Shown piece after piece: positions 1-7,897 of a stretch of DNA of 64,000 nucleotides (positions within the stretch are counted from its first letter, which is position 1; every line of letters starts with the position of its first letter). The notes under the pieces were generated by a model, which did not search any database, had not been told where the DNA came from, and worked only from the letters and a program-made list of their open reading frames with translations. The stretch comes from Chromohalobacter sp. 11-W (lineage in GTDB: Bacteria; Pseudomonadota; Gammaproteobacteria; Pseudomonadales; Halomonadaceae), in NCBI RefSeq assembly GCF_029889905.1, contig NZ_JARANZ010000003.1, forward strand, positions 124,001-188,000. The letters are read 5' to 3'. The translations under genes and the position numbers were made by a program.

Positions 1-517
1 CGGCATCGAGCATCGCGGGTGTGCGTGTCGCGCCCATTGCCGAGGCGAGTTCGCTGGCCGTCATGCCGCGGCTTTCGGTGGCACGCGGGTCGGCGCCTTG
101 AGCCAGTAGGAAGTCGACGACCTCGGCGTTGTCGAACATGGCGGCAAACATCAATGCCGTCTTGTCGTCGGGAGAGCGGGCATGGACCGAGGCGCCATGC
201 GACACCAGCAGCTCCGCCATGGCCAGGTCGCCCTTGAAGGCCGCGCCAGAGAGTGGATGATGGCCGTTGTCGTTGTACATCTCGGGATCGGCGCCCTGCT
301 CGAGCAGCAGTTGCGTGGCTTCGAGATGCCCATGATAGCTGGCCAGCATCAACAAACTGTCGCCCTTGTCGTTGCACATATTGGGCGGCAGCCCTTGGGC
401 CAGCCAGCCGCGTAGCTTTTCCGCCTCGCCGTTGCGCGCGCTATTGAAAATCTCCGTGGCCAGGCGAATCGTGGCCTCATCCAGCTCGGCGTTGCCGGTG
501 TCATTATCATCCGACAT
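1..517 (-). CDS. Ankyrin repeat protein, 3' end cut by window edge
   Basis: An open frame runs leftwards from an ATG at 517 to the window edge without a stop, so the protein is incomplete (about 172 residues seen). An AAGGAG ribosome binding site lies 9 bases upstream of the ATG. Translation shows at least three ankyrin repeats of about 33 residues, with the typical signatures LLMLASYHGHLEATQLLLEQG, then HPLSGAAFKGDLAMAELLV and TALMFAAMFDNAEVVDFLL. There is no signal peptide, so it is probably cytoplasmic. Ankyrin repeats bind protein partners, but nothing here names the partner. It is divergent from the LysR gene at 604, leaving an 86-base shared promoter gap. The ankyrin assignment is firm; the biological role is unknown. 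Confidence 0.8.
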   Translation of the reverse strand, partial: MSDDNDTGNAELDEATIRLATEIFNSARNGEAEKLRGWLAQGLPPNMCNDKGDSLLMLASYHGHLEATQLLLEQGADPEMYNDNGHHPLSGAAFKGDLAMAELLVSHGASVHARSPDDKTALMFAAMFDNAEVVDFLLAQGADPRATESRGMTASELASAMGATRTPAMLDA

Positions 518-603
518 CGTGTCGTGCTCCTTGTGGCATCTAGCATCGAGCGTAGCATGTCGTTTCACGCGACGCGTCACCCTCCAAGAGACCCGAGAGT
601 CCC

Positions 604-1488
604 ATGCTGGATATCAAGTATTACGTATTGATCGACGCCATTGCCACCCACGGCACCGTGCACGATGCTGCCGCCGCCATCGGCATCACCCAGCCTGCGG
701 CGACGCATCGCATTCGGGAGATGGAACGCCGCCTGGGCGTCGCTCTTTTCCACCGCGAAGGACGCCGGCTGACGCTTTCCGCCTCGGGCGAGCGTCTGCT
801 CGAAACCGCGCACGAAGTGCTACCCCAGCTACGCAGCGCCGAGCTCGAGGCGTGGCAATTGGCACGTCGGGCCGAACCCGCCTTGCGTTTGGGCATCGGC
901 CCTTACGACACCTTCTCGCGGGCGATTCCGCATCTTTATGATCAGCATGCGCGCGACATCGATCTGGTCCGCCTGCCCATGGCGGACATGACCACGGCGC
1001 TACTCGCCAGCCGCGTCGACATGATCTGCATGATCGAGGTGCCCTCGCAGCGCGGCATCGCTCATCAGCTATTGTTCGAGGAACCGCTGGTGGCCGTTTT
1101 GCCGCCCGAGCATCCTTATGCACAGAGCGATGGGGTACCCGCCGAGGTTTTCGACCAGGGGCGGCATTTCACCTACAGCATCACGCCCGAATCGGGTCAT
1201 GAGTTCGAGCATTTCTTCCAGCCGGCCGGCGTCTATCCTTCGCACATGGTGCAGATCGAGTCGGTGGCCTTGATCCTGGAACTCGTCGCCGCCGGCAAGG
1301 GCGTGAGCATTCTCTCGCGCTGGGCCGCGCGGGATGCGCATCAGGCAGGGCGCGTCGTCATGCGTCCCCTGGCCGGCGAGCTGCCACGCATCCCCTGGTA
1401 TCTGGCTTATGCACAGACTCCTCACATCACCGCTGCTGCCGAGTCGATGGCGGCCACGCTGCGTCATCTCTACCGCACCGACGACTGA
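604..1488 (+). CDS. LysR-family transcriptional regulator
   Basis: This 294-residue protein has the LysR layout: an N-terminal winged helix-turn-helix (about residues 1-60, with GTVHDAAAAIGITQPAATHR as the helix-turn-helix core) and a periplasmic-binding-protein-like effector domain from about residue 90 to 290. It lies 182 bases upstream of the dioxygenase/M24/binding-protein genes on the same strand, so it is the obvious candidate regulator of that operon. LysR proteins normally need a small co-inducer; a betaine-type compound is only an inference from the neighbours. The ATG follows GAGAGTCCC, a weak ribosome site. Family assignment is firm; target and inducer are inferred. Confidence 0.88.
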   Translation: MLDIKYYVLIDAIATHGTVHDAAAAIGITQPAATHRIREMERRLGVALFHREGRRLTLSASGERLLETAHEVLPQLRSAELEAWQLARRAEPALRLGIGPYDTFSRAIPHLYDQHARDIDLVRLPMADMTTALLASRVDMICMIEVPSQRGIAHQLLFEEPLVAVLPPEHPYAQSDGVPAEVFDQGRHFTYSITPESGHEFEHFFQPAGVYPSHMVQIESVALILELVAAGKGVSILSRWAARDAHQAGRVVMRPLAGELPRIPWYLAYAQTPHITAAAESMAATLRHLYRTDD

Positions 1489-1606
1489 AACAAGACGCCA
1501 TCCGCTGCAACGCACGCGATCGATAAGAATCTCGTCGCAGATGGCCGGACATTCTCATTAGTTTCACGCCCTCCCTCCTTTTACCGTATCGCTACTCCTT
1601 ATCAAG

Positions 1607-1648
1607 GACTCCCAATCAACGACTCCCAACCAACGAGTCCCGATCAAC
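1607..1648. repeat. Three tandem 14-bp imperfect repeats upstream of the oxygenase gene
   Basis: Three consecutive 14-base units lie here: GACTCCCAATCAAC, GACTCCCAACCAAC and GAGTCCCGATCAAC. They sit 22 bases before the ATG of the oxygenase gene, just ahead of its AGGAGG ribosome site, and so are probably in the mRNA leader or the promoter. They could be regulator half-sites on a helical repeat or simple slippage. Confidence 0.6.
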
Positions 1649-1670
1649 GACCGCACAGGAGGGCGATCTC

Positions 1671-2567
1671 ATGTCACAGGCCACGCTCGCAACTCAAACC
1701 ACCGCGCAGGACGTCACTGCCGAGCATCATCCCCTGGCGCGTTTCATCGACCTCGAACGTTATCCGATCCTGGAGCGCGATAGCGACGCCTACCGGGCCA
1801 CTGTCGAGGGTGTGCGCGATCAACTGCGCACCGACGGCTGCGCCCTGTTGTCGAAGTTCATCCGCGAGGACCTCATCGAGCCGCTGCGCGAGGAAAGCGA
1901 GGCCCTGGCACCCAAGGCGTTCTACTCGGACAACAACGTCAATCCCTACGTCACGCCGGACGATCCGTCGCTGCCCGAGGATCACCCCGCTCGCTTCTTC
2001 CAGCACTACACCAATGGCTTCGTGGCGCGCGACCTGATCCCCGAGGACGCCATCGTCCAGCAGCTCTATCGCGACCCCGACTTCCAACGCTTCGTCGCCG
2101 ACTGCCTCGAAGAGCCGGTGATCTACGAGTTCGCCGACCCTATCGCGGGGCTGGTCATCAACGTGATGCCCGACGACACCGAGCTGCCCTGGCACTTCGA
2201 TACCAACGAATTCATCGTCAGCCTGATGACGCGGCGCCCCAACGAAGGCGGCGAATTCCAATACGCGCCCAGCATCCGCCGTCCCGGCGAGGAGAACTTC
2301 GCGGCCGTGAAACGCGTGCTCGAGGGCGACCACACCGACGTCGAATCGCTGACGCTCAACACCGGTGACCTGCAGCTCTTCAAGGGGCGCTACTCCATGC
2401 ACCGCGTCGCCGCCGCCAAGGGGCAGCGTCTGTGCACCCTGCTCGGCTACGCCAAGACGCCCGACATGATGGGTAGCCTGGAGCACACCCGGCGCATCTA
2501 CGGTCGCGTCACCCAGCAACACATCGATGCTGACAATCAGCGCCGTCACGACGCGCTCATGGGCTAA
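1671..2567 (+). CDS. 2-oxoglutarate/Fe(II)-dependent oxygenase (HalD/BesD-like fold, hydroxylase-type site)
   Basis: The 298-residue protein resembles the HalD/BesD and PhyH-like group of non-haem iron oxygenases, which use 2-oxoglutarate and O2. The proximal iron motif is PWHFDTNEF with His175 and Asp177, and the distal ligand is His244 in GRYSMHRVAAAKG. Members that halogenate replace that Asp by Gly, so the Asp here predicts hydroxylation (or demethylation) rather than chlorination. There is no signal peptide, so it is cytosolic. It has a strong AGGAGG site 9 bases before the ATG, and is followed after 57 bases by the M24 gene, so the two are probably co-transcribed. The substrate is unknown; a betaine, carnitine or amino acid is suggested by the neighbours only. 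Confidence 0.78.
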   Translation: MSQATLATQTTAQDVTAEHHPLARFIDLERYPILERDSDAYRATVEGVRDQLRTDGCALLSKFIREDLIEPLREESEALAPKAFYSDNNVNPYVTPDDPSLPEDHPARFFQHYTNGFVARDLIPEDAIVQQLYRDPDFQRFVADCLEEPVIYEFADPIAGLVINVMPDDTELPWHFDTNEFIVSLMTRRPNEGGEFQYAPSIRRPGEENFAAVKRVLEGDHTDVESLTLNTGDLQLFKGRYSMHRVAAAKGQRLCTLLGYAKTPDMMGSLEHTRRIYGRVTQQHIDADNQRRHDALMG

Positions 2568-2624
2568 CACCGCCTCGCGTACGTCACCAAGCGTCTCGTT
2601 CACTCTTTACAAGGATGCCTTTCA

Positions 2625-3893
2625 ATGGGCGATATCGTATCACTCGCCGGGTCCGTCCCCACGGGCGGCCCCTACACCGACGGCGGCTTCCGTCACGCCA
2701 CGCTCGACGCCGCGCTGCTCTCGCGCGTCGAGCGCTACCGGCTGCAACGCCTGCGCCAGCAGATGAAGCATCACGAACTGGACGCGGTGATCCTGTTCGA
2801 TCCCATCAACATTCGCTATGCCTGCGGCGTGCGCAACATGCAGGTTTACTCGCAGCGCAACCCGGCGCGCTACCTCTACGTCGCGGCGGACGGCCCGGTG
2901 GTGCTGTTTGAGTTCAGCGCCTGCCTGCACCTGGCGGCCAACGCCGAATTGCTCGACGAGGTGCATCCCGCCCGCGCGGTGATGCCGCAATACAGCGGCC
3001 CGCGCTGCGCGGCGCATACCCAGGCCTTCGTCGACGACATCCGCGGTCTATTCGAGCGTTCGCATACCCAGGGGCAACGCCTGGGCATCGAGTCCGCGCC
3101 CACCGGCGCCATCGAGGCACTGGGCCAGGCTGGCTTCGAGCTGACCGATGCCGCCACCGTGGTCGAGGGCGCCAAGTCGATCAAAAGTGTCGACGAGCTG
3201 GCGCTCATCCACCGCTCCGTGACCCTGACCGAAGCCGCGATGACGCGCATGGAAGCCGCCATTCGCCCCGGCATGAGCGAAAACGAGCTGTGGTCGATCT
3301 TCAACCAGCATGTGCTGGCGACCGGTGGCGAGTACGCCGAGACTCGGCTTCTCAGCTCCGGCGCGCGCACCAATCCGTGGTTCCAGGAATGCTCGGACAA
3401 GGTCATCGCCCCGGGTGAGCTAGTGGCCTTCGATACCGACATCGTCGGCTGCTTCGGCTACTACACCGACTTCTCGCGGACCTTCCACGTGCCCGGCGCA
3501 GGCGCGCCCAACGCCGAGCAGAAGGCGCTGTATCGCATGGCCGCCGACCAGCTCGAGCGCAACATCGCCTTGCTGCGCCCTGGCATGAGCTTTCGCGACT
3601 ACTCGCAACAAGCGTGGCCGATCCCCGACGGCTATCGTGAAAATCGCTACTTGGACATCGTCCACGGCTGCGGCATGACCGGCGAATGGCCGCTTATCGC
3701 CCACGACATGGACTGGGACGAGGTCGGCTACGATGGCGCCATCGAGCCCGGTATGACGCTCTGCGTCGAGGCCTATATCGGCCACCGTGACGGCACCGAG
3801 GGCGTCAAGTTGGAAGAACAGGTGCTAATCACCGAAGATGGCATCGAACGCCTCTCGACCTACGGCTATTCCGACACGCTGATGGCAGAATGA
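2625..3893 (+). CDS. M24-family metallohydrolase, DddP-like
   Basis: This 422-residue protein has the creatinase/prolidase two-domain layout: N-terminal domain to about residue 180, then the pita-bread catalytic domain. The dinuclear metal ligands are all present: Asp270/Asp272 (FDTDIVG), Asp282 (TDFSRTF), His347 (HGCGM), Glu382 (CVEAY) and Glu397 (KLEEQ). The block ETRLLSSGARTNPWFQEC is very close to DddP, the M24-type dimethylsulfoniopropionate lyase. However, the Asp six residues after the metal His, described as the catalytic base of DddP (Asp377 of the Ruegeria lacuscaerulensis enzyme, from memory), is Gly353 here. A DMSP lyase is therefore doubtful; hydrolysis of another quaternary-amine compound is possible. 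The AAGGA site precedes the ATG. Confidence 0.78.
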   Translation: MGDIVSLAGSVPTGGPYTDGGFRHATLDAALLSRVERYRLQRLRQQMKHHELDAVILFDPINIRYACGVRNMQVYSQRNPARYLYVAADGPVVLFEFSACLHLAANAELLDEVHPARAVMPQYSGPRCAAHTQAFVDDIRGLFERSHTQGQRLGIESAPTGAIEALGQAGFELTDAATVVEGAKSIKSVDELALIHRSVTLTEAAMTRMEAAIRPGMSENELWSIFNQHVLATGGEYAETRLLSSGARTNPWFQECSDKVIAPGELVAFDTDIVGCFGYYTDFSRTFHVPGAGAPNAEQKALYRMAADQLERNIALLRPGMSFRDYSQQAWPIPDGYRENRYLDIVHGCGMTGEWPLIAHDMDWDEVGYDGAIEPGMTLCVEAYIGHRDGTEGVKLEEQVLITEDGIERLSTYGYSDTLMAE

Positions 3894-3952
3894 CGCCATA
3901 GCGCAGCACCCTTTCTCATCCCTTTCGATTCACCCACACAAAAAGGACGCGT

Positions 3953-4807
3953 ATGAAACCGTTGACTTCCCTTTTCGTCGCCTGTGGCCTGGCCGGTATC
4001 TCGATGACCGCCACGGCCAACGACACGCTGACCATCGGCACCAACAACTGGTCGGAAAACATCGCCGTCTCGCACATGTGGCAGCAATTGCTCGAAGAGC
4101 AAGGCTACGACGTCAACCTGACGACTACCGGCAAGAGCGTGCTCTTCAGCGGACTGGCGCAGGGCGATCTGGATATCTCGTTGGAAGTCTGGCTGCCGCA
4201 TGGCGACGCCCAGTACATCAAGCCCTACGAGGACAAGATCGACGTTCACGATGCCTGGTTCGACGGCGCCCAGGACGAACTGGTGGTGCCGGCTTACATG
4301 GAAGACATCGACAGCATTAGTGACCTCAAGGACAACGCCGAGCGCTTCGTCTACCAGAATGAACCGACCATCATCGGCATCGAATCGGGCTCGGCCATCT
4401 CCGGCGAGACCGAAAACGCCATCGAGAGTTACGATCTGCCGTTCCGCCAGTTGAACAGCTCCGGGCCCGCCATGCTCGCGGCCCTCGAGGAAGCCTATGC
4501 CAACGAAGAGCCCGTCGCCGTCACGCTATGGCAGCCGCACTGGGCCTACGCGCAGTACGATCTCAAAGCGCTGAAAGATCCCAAGAAGAGCTATGGCGGC
4601 GGTGACGACATCATGTGGATGTCGCCCAAGGGCTTTGGCGAGGAGCACCCCGAAGTCACCAAGATGCTCGATGCCTGGCACATGAGCCACGCCCAGTTGG
4701 CCGATCTCATGTTGACCATCGAAAACGTCGGCGACCCGACGCAAGGCGCCAAACAGTGGATCGAGGAACATCGCGATCTCATCGACGGCTGGCTCGTCGA
4801 GGACTGA
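3953..4807 (+). CDS. Glycine betaine/carnitine-type ABC transporter substrate-binding protein
   Basis: The 284-residue product starts with a signal peptide (residues 1-22, cleavage after TATA) and continues as an OpuAC-type periplasmic binding protein: DTLTIGTNNWSENIAVSHMW at the mature N terminus, the second lobe after about residue 110, and many Trp/Tyr residues such as LWQPHWAY that form the cationic-amine cage in this family. No permease or ATPase gene is adjacent, so it must work with a transporter encoded elsewhere, as the Pseudomonas carnitine-binding protein CaiX does. It lies 59 bases after the M24 gene, in the same likely operon, and upstream of the CdhR-like regulator. CaiX-like carnitine binding is likely but glycine betaine or DMSP cannot be excluded. 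Confidence 0.82.
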   Translation: MKPLTSLFVACGLAGISMTATANDTLTIGTNNWSENIAVSHMWQQLLEEQGYDVNLTTTGKSVLFSGLAQGDLDISLEVWLPHGDAQYIKPYEDKIDVHDAWFDGAQDELVVPAYMEDIDSISDLKDNAERFVYQNEPTIIGIESGSAISGETENAIESYDLPFRQLNSSGPAMLAALEEAYANEEPVAVTLWQPHWAYAQYDLKALKDPKKSYGGGDDIMWMSPKGFGEEHPEVTKMLDAWHMSHAQLADLMLTIENVGDPTQGAKQWIEEHRDLIDGWLVED

Positions 4808-4816
4808 TCCCATTCC

Positions 4817-4839
4817 GGGCCGGTCGTCAGGACCGGCCC
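4817..4839 (+). terminator. Hairpin after the binding-protein gene
   Basis: A perfect 9-bp stem (GGGCCGGTC / GACCGGCCC) with a GTCAG loop starts 9 bases past the stop codon. There is no clean run of T after it, so it is a terminator-like hairpin or an mRNA-stabilising end rather than a textbook intrinsic terminator. Confidence 0.6.
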
Positions 4840-4982
4840 ACCTCCAAGCCTTGCCTATTTTCTTCCCGCTCTCGCTGACGCGACCCGCAAGCCCTCGGCA
4901 ATCGAATTTGCTATCGTGAGCGCATCGCGCGCCTCGGCGCGTCACCGTTCGCCGCCTGAGTCGCTACCGCCACGGGGGAGAG

Positions 4983-5963
4983 ATGCGTCTACATTATGCC
5001 GGGGCGTTTCCCGAGCCCATCGGCTTTCTGCTATTGCCGCGTTTCTCGATGATGGCATTCTTCTCTGCCATCGAGCCGCTGCGCATTGCCAACCGCATCG
5101 CTGGAGAGCGCCTGTTCACCTGGCGCGTGATCGGCCTGGACGGCGCCTCGGTCACCGCCAGCAACGACATGACCCTGCTCGCCGACGACACCCTCGCCTC
5201 GGCACCGGCACTGCCCAGCATCGCCATCTGTGCCAGCTTCGAGCCCGAGGAGCGCCTGACCCACCACTTGCTGCATTGGCTGCATCAGCGTCATCAAGGC
5301 GACTGTGTGTTGGGCGGCATCGACACCGGTAGCCTGATCCTAGCCCGCGCCGGCTTGCTCGAGGGGCAGCGTGTCACTCTGCACTGGGAAAGCTTACCGG
5401 CGTTTCGCGAGCGCTTCCCCGAGATCAACGCCGTCGAGTCGCTGTTCGAAGTCGGCCCACGCGGCTTCTCCTGCGCCGGCGGCACCGCCGCGATGGACAT
5501 GACACTAGACCTGATCGCCCGCCGCCATGGCGATGAGCTGGCCGCTGACGTTTCCGAGCAGTTGATTCACGCTCGCATGCGGCCTCGCCACGACCACCAG
5601 CGTCATGATCTGACTCAGCGCCTGGGGACCCACAAGCACAGCGTGATCGAGGCCGTCGCCCTGATGGAGCGCCACCTCGAGACACCGCTGACACTCGCCC
5701 AACTCGCCGCGCGTATCGGTATCTCACTGCGCCAACTACAGCGGCTCTTCGAACAGGAACTCGGCGAGCGGCCACGCGATCACTATCTGCGTCTACGCTT
5801 GCAGCATGCCCGCCAGCTATTGCGAGAAACCGACCGCGATATTCTCAGTATCGGCCTGGCCAGCGGCTTCACCTCGGCCTCCAGTTTCTCGCGGGCCTAC
5901 AAGCAGCATTTCGATACCAGCCCGCGTCAGGCACGCCGTCCGCTCCCGGACGACACAACATGA
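4983..5963 (+). CDS. cdhR: GlxA/AraC-family regulator, CdhR-like (carnitine catabolism)
   Basis: The 326-residue protein has an N-terminal DJ-1/PfpI (GATase1-like) domain (about residues 10-180, with the elbow region VLGGIDTGSLILARAG) and a C-terminal AraC helix-turn-helix pair (residues 225-320, ending in GLASGFTSASSFSRAYKQHF). This is the architecture of CdhR, the carnitine-responsive activator next to the carnitine genes in Pseudomonas. Here it sits between a carnitine-type binding protein and, beyond the inserted segment, gamma-butyrobetaine hydroxylase and cdhCAB. A GGGGGAGAG site precedes the ATG. Its stop codon lies inside the first copy of a 33-bp direct repeat. The family is firm; the CdhR role is inferred from context. 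Confidence 0.8.
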   Translation: MRLHYAGAFPEPIGFLLLPRFSMMAFFSAIEPLRIANRIAGERLFTWRVIGLDGASVTASNDMTLLADDTLASAPALPSIAICASFEPEERLTHHLLHWLHQRHQGDCVLGGIDTGSLILARAGLLEGQRVTLHWESLPAFRERFPEINAVESLFEVGPRGFSCAGGTAAMDMTLDLIARRHGDELAADVSEQLIHARMRPRHDHQRHDLTQRLGTHKHSVIEAVALMERHLETPLTLAQLAARIGISLRQLQRLFEQELGERPRDHYLRLRLQHARQLLRETDRDILSIGLASGFTSASSFSRAYKQHFDTSPRQARRPLPDDTT

Positions 5964-5988
5964 CGACTTGCGGCAAGAAGCCGTCGCT
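5956..5988. repeat. 33-bp direct repeat, left copy
   Basis: The 33 bases at 5956-5988 are identical to those at 9715-9747. This copy covers the last two codons and the stop codon of the CdhR-like gene. The repeat can fold into a hairpin: CTTGC-G-GCAAG inside, GACG/CGTC outside. The two copies bound a 3.7 kb segment with lower GC than its surroundings, as expected for an insertion or a recombination junction. Confidence 0.85.
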
Positions 5989-6018
5989 GCCAACTTGTCG
6001 AATACAGCTCTTTTGCAC

Positions 6019-6339
6019 CTAATGGCCCAAGCAGTTAGCCCGATAACGCTGACTGTCGGCACCCAATGTCACTTGTTCACTGACCTTACTGTAGAAGAAC
6101 ACTCTGCCGCTGCCCGCCGACGATGCAAGAGCGTATTCCCCGCAGATGCCATAGCCTTTATTGACTTCATGGGTGGCCATCAGCTCGACGTTGAGCCTAC
6201 CTTGGTGCTCTTCTTCGAGTGAGGCGGCGATGGCCTGCTCGATATGATCGTCGAGCTGACTGTCGGTAAAAGCCTGGTAGCCTAAAATCGTGGCAAAGGC
6301 AATGACGTAGGTAACGAGCGGGATGATCAGATTGTGCAT
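6019..6339 (-). CDS. Small exported or membrane-anchored protein, unknown function
   Basis: The 106-residue product begins with a hydrophobic stretch (LIIPLVTYVIAFATILGY, residues 4-21) that is either a signal peptide or an N-terminal anchor. It continues as a short soluble domain with a conserved-looking YGICGEYALAS segment and two cysteines (one there, one near the C terminus) that could pair in the periplasm. The start is supported by CAGGAAA 8 bases upstream. It lies 45 bases after the isocitrate dehydrogenase gene on the same strand, possibly the last gene of that unit. I do not recognise the family. Confidence 0.6.
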   Translation of the reverse strand: MHNLIIPLVTYVIAFATILGYQAFTDSQLDDHIEQAIAASLEEEHQGRLNVELMATHEVNKGYGICGEYALASSAGSGRVFFYSKVSEQVTLGADSQRYRANCLGH

Positions 6340-6384
6340 TGGATATTTCCTGATGGTCGATACAGGACCGCTACGCTCATTTCA

Positions 6385-7398
6385 TTACCCGCGCAACTCG
6401 GCTACCAGAGCATCAGCGAACGACTCCGTGGTACCTGTACCGCCCATGTCCGCCGTAATCATATCGCGCCGGTTTTCCAGAACGGTGCGTATGGCCGCGC
6501 GAATCTCGGCTCCCTTTTCCCTTAAGTCCAAGTGATCCAGCATGTCGGCCGCCGCCAGTAACAAGGCGCAAGGATTGGCCATGTTCTTATCGGCGATATC
6601 GGGGGCCGATCCATGTACTGCTTCGAAAATTGCCGCCTGATCACCGATATTTGCGCCCGGCGCCAGGCCCAGACCGCCAACCAACCCCGCGCACAGATCG
6701 GACAGAATATCGCCAAATAGATTGGTAGTGACCATCACATCGAACTGGTGAGGATTCATCACCAATTGCATGCAAGCGTTATCCACGATCATTTCCTGGA
6801 ATTCTATCTCAGGATATTCACGGGCAATTTCTCGCGCCACATCTAGAAAAAGACCGGAGCTGGTCTTGATAATATTCGCCTTGTGAATCGCCGTGACTTT
6901 CTTGCGCCCTTTGCTGCGCGCCAATTCAAAGGCATAACGCACAATACGCTGCGAACCGCTGCGCGTCACCTTGATCTTGGCTAGTGCTGTCTCGCCATCT
7001 TCAGATACTTCCTGGCCCTCGGATAGGTAAGCACCTTCAGTGTTTTCACGGATGGTAATCAGGTCTATATCCTTGAAGCGTGAGCTTGTACCAGGAAAAC
7101 TGATGGCTGGGCGCACATTGGCATACAGGTCGAAATGACGACGCAGCTGCACATTAATCGAGGAGAAGCCCTCACCGATCGGCGTTGTCAGCGGCCCTTT
7201 CAAGGCGATGCCGTGCTTGGCGATGGTGTTCAGGGAGTGTTGAGGCACAAGCAGTCCATGCGTTTCCAGGGCGCTCATCCCAACATCCACAAACTCATAT
7301 TCTAGATCACACTCCAGAGCATCGAGTACTCTCAGGGTGGCATCCATGATTTCCGGGCCGATACCGTCACCTTTGATTACCGCAATGGTCTGGCTCAT
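6385..7398 (-). CDS. NAD-dependent isocitrate dehydrogenase-type enzyme (isopropylmalate/isocitrate dehydrogenase family)
   Basis: The 337-residue protein belongs to the beta-decarboxylating dehydrogenase family. It carries [20 protein letters not shown] at the N terminus, the substrate segment SSINVQLRR with the Ser-x-Asn typical of isocitrate rather than isopropylmalate enzymes, YANVRP, the catalytic Lys in AIHKANIIK, the metal Asp in [13 protein letters not shown], and the cofactor motif [18 protein letters not shown]. Length fits the NAD-type isocitrate dehydrogenases (about 335), far shorter than monomeric NADP enzymes. Tartrate or homoisocitrate relatives are possible alternatives. An AAGGAG site precedes the ATG. 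It follows the ribbon-helix-helix gene by 57 bases and sits inside the repeat-bounded insert, so it is probably an extra enzyme rather than the main TCA-cycle one. Confidence 0.82.
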   Translation of the reverse strand: MSQTIAVIKGDGIGPEIMDATLRVLDALECDLEYEFVDVGMSALETHGLLVPQHSLNTIAKHGIALKGPLTTPIGEGFSSINVQLRRHFDLYANVRPAISFPGTSSRFKDIDLITIRENTEGAYLSEGQEVSEDGETALAKIKVTRSGSQRIVRYAFELARSKGRKKVTAIHKANIIKTSSGLFLDVAREIAREYPEIEFQEMIVDNACMQLVMNPHQFDVMVTTNLFGDILSDLCAGLVGGLGLAPGANIGDQAAIFEAVHGSAPDIADKNMANPCALLLAAADMLDHLDLREKGAEIRAAIRTVLENRRDMITADMGGTGTTESFADALVAELRG

Positions 7399-7455
7399 GT
7401 TTTTCTCCTTTCGGGTAGAGGTAAGATATTCGGCCTGGCCCAGCTCTTTTTTATC

Positions 7456-7641
7456 TCAGTCTTTTTGTGTGGGGGAGGCCATCTGAGTTTCGTACTCGAC
7501 TCCATGACTACGGAGATAGTCCCGGATTAATTGGCGGACTACCTGCGAAGATGTCAGATCTTGGGATGCACATAGCTCTTCGAAGGCTTGCTTCTTGTGA
7601 GGATCAATCATCAAGGTAAGGCGAGCTGTCTTTTTCTCCAT
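7456..7641 (-). CDS. Ribbon-helix-helix (CopG-like) DNA-binding protein
   Basis: This 61-residue protein shows the ribbon-helix-helix plan: a beta strand KKTARLTLMI, helix A (KKQAFEELCASQD) and helix B (SSQVVRQLIRDYL). Such proteins dimerise and read short inverted repeats through the strand. A GGAGG site lies 7 bases upstream of the ATG. An inverted repeat of ATTAACAT lies 20 bases further upstream and is a fitting autoregulatory operator. No toxin gene accompanies it, so it is more likely a small repressor of the isocitrate dehydrogenase unit and perhaps of the divergent SulP gene than an antitoxin. Confidence 0.75.
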   Translation of the reverse strand: MEKKTARLTLMIDPHKKQAFEELCASQDLTSSQVVRQLIRDYLRSHGVEYETQMASPTQKD

Positions 7642-7660
7642 TGTCGGTCCTCCTTAAAAT

Positions 7661-7679
7661 ATTAACATTATATGTTAAT
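7661..7679. promoter_or_regulatory. Inverted repeat, probable ribbon-helix-helix operator
   Basis: ATTAACAT and its exact reverse complement ATGTTAAT are separated by three bases. The site lies just upstream of the ribbon-helix-helix gene. A further ATGTTAAT half-site occurs at 7802-7809, about 90 bases before the divergent SulP start, so one protein could act on both promoters. The assignment rests on position and symmetry. Confidence 0.55.
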
Positions 7680-7897
7680 GCTTCTACCTACCCTGAGCAA
7701 TTACCGGCTCGAAAACCTTCTCTTGGCTTCCACTCCAACGCAGTGAGACGCCAACAAGCCTTGGACCACTATACCGTCTTGATTGGAATAATACTAACCG
7801 CATGTTAATGTATTTATCATTCAAGATGCATTGACTGATAAACGTTTTAACCTATGCCCATGCCGAACCCTGGGCAAGGTTGCAAGGGCCCCTGTGT

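Noticed and set aside
2625-3893. DMSP lyase DddP
   Set aside because: Strong similarity, but the Asp described as the catalytic base is Gly353, and no other DMSP gene is nearby. Kept as DddP-like only.
7456-7641. Antitoxin of a toxin-antitoxin pair
   Set aside because: Ribbon-helix-helix fold fits, but no toxin gene is adjacent; the next gene is a metabolic dehydrogenase.
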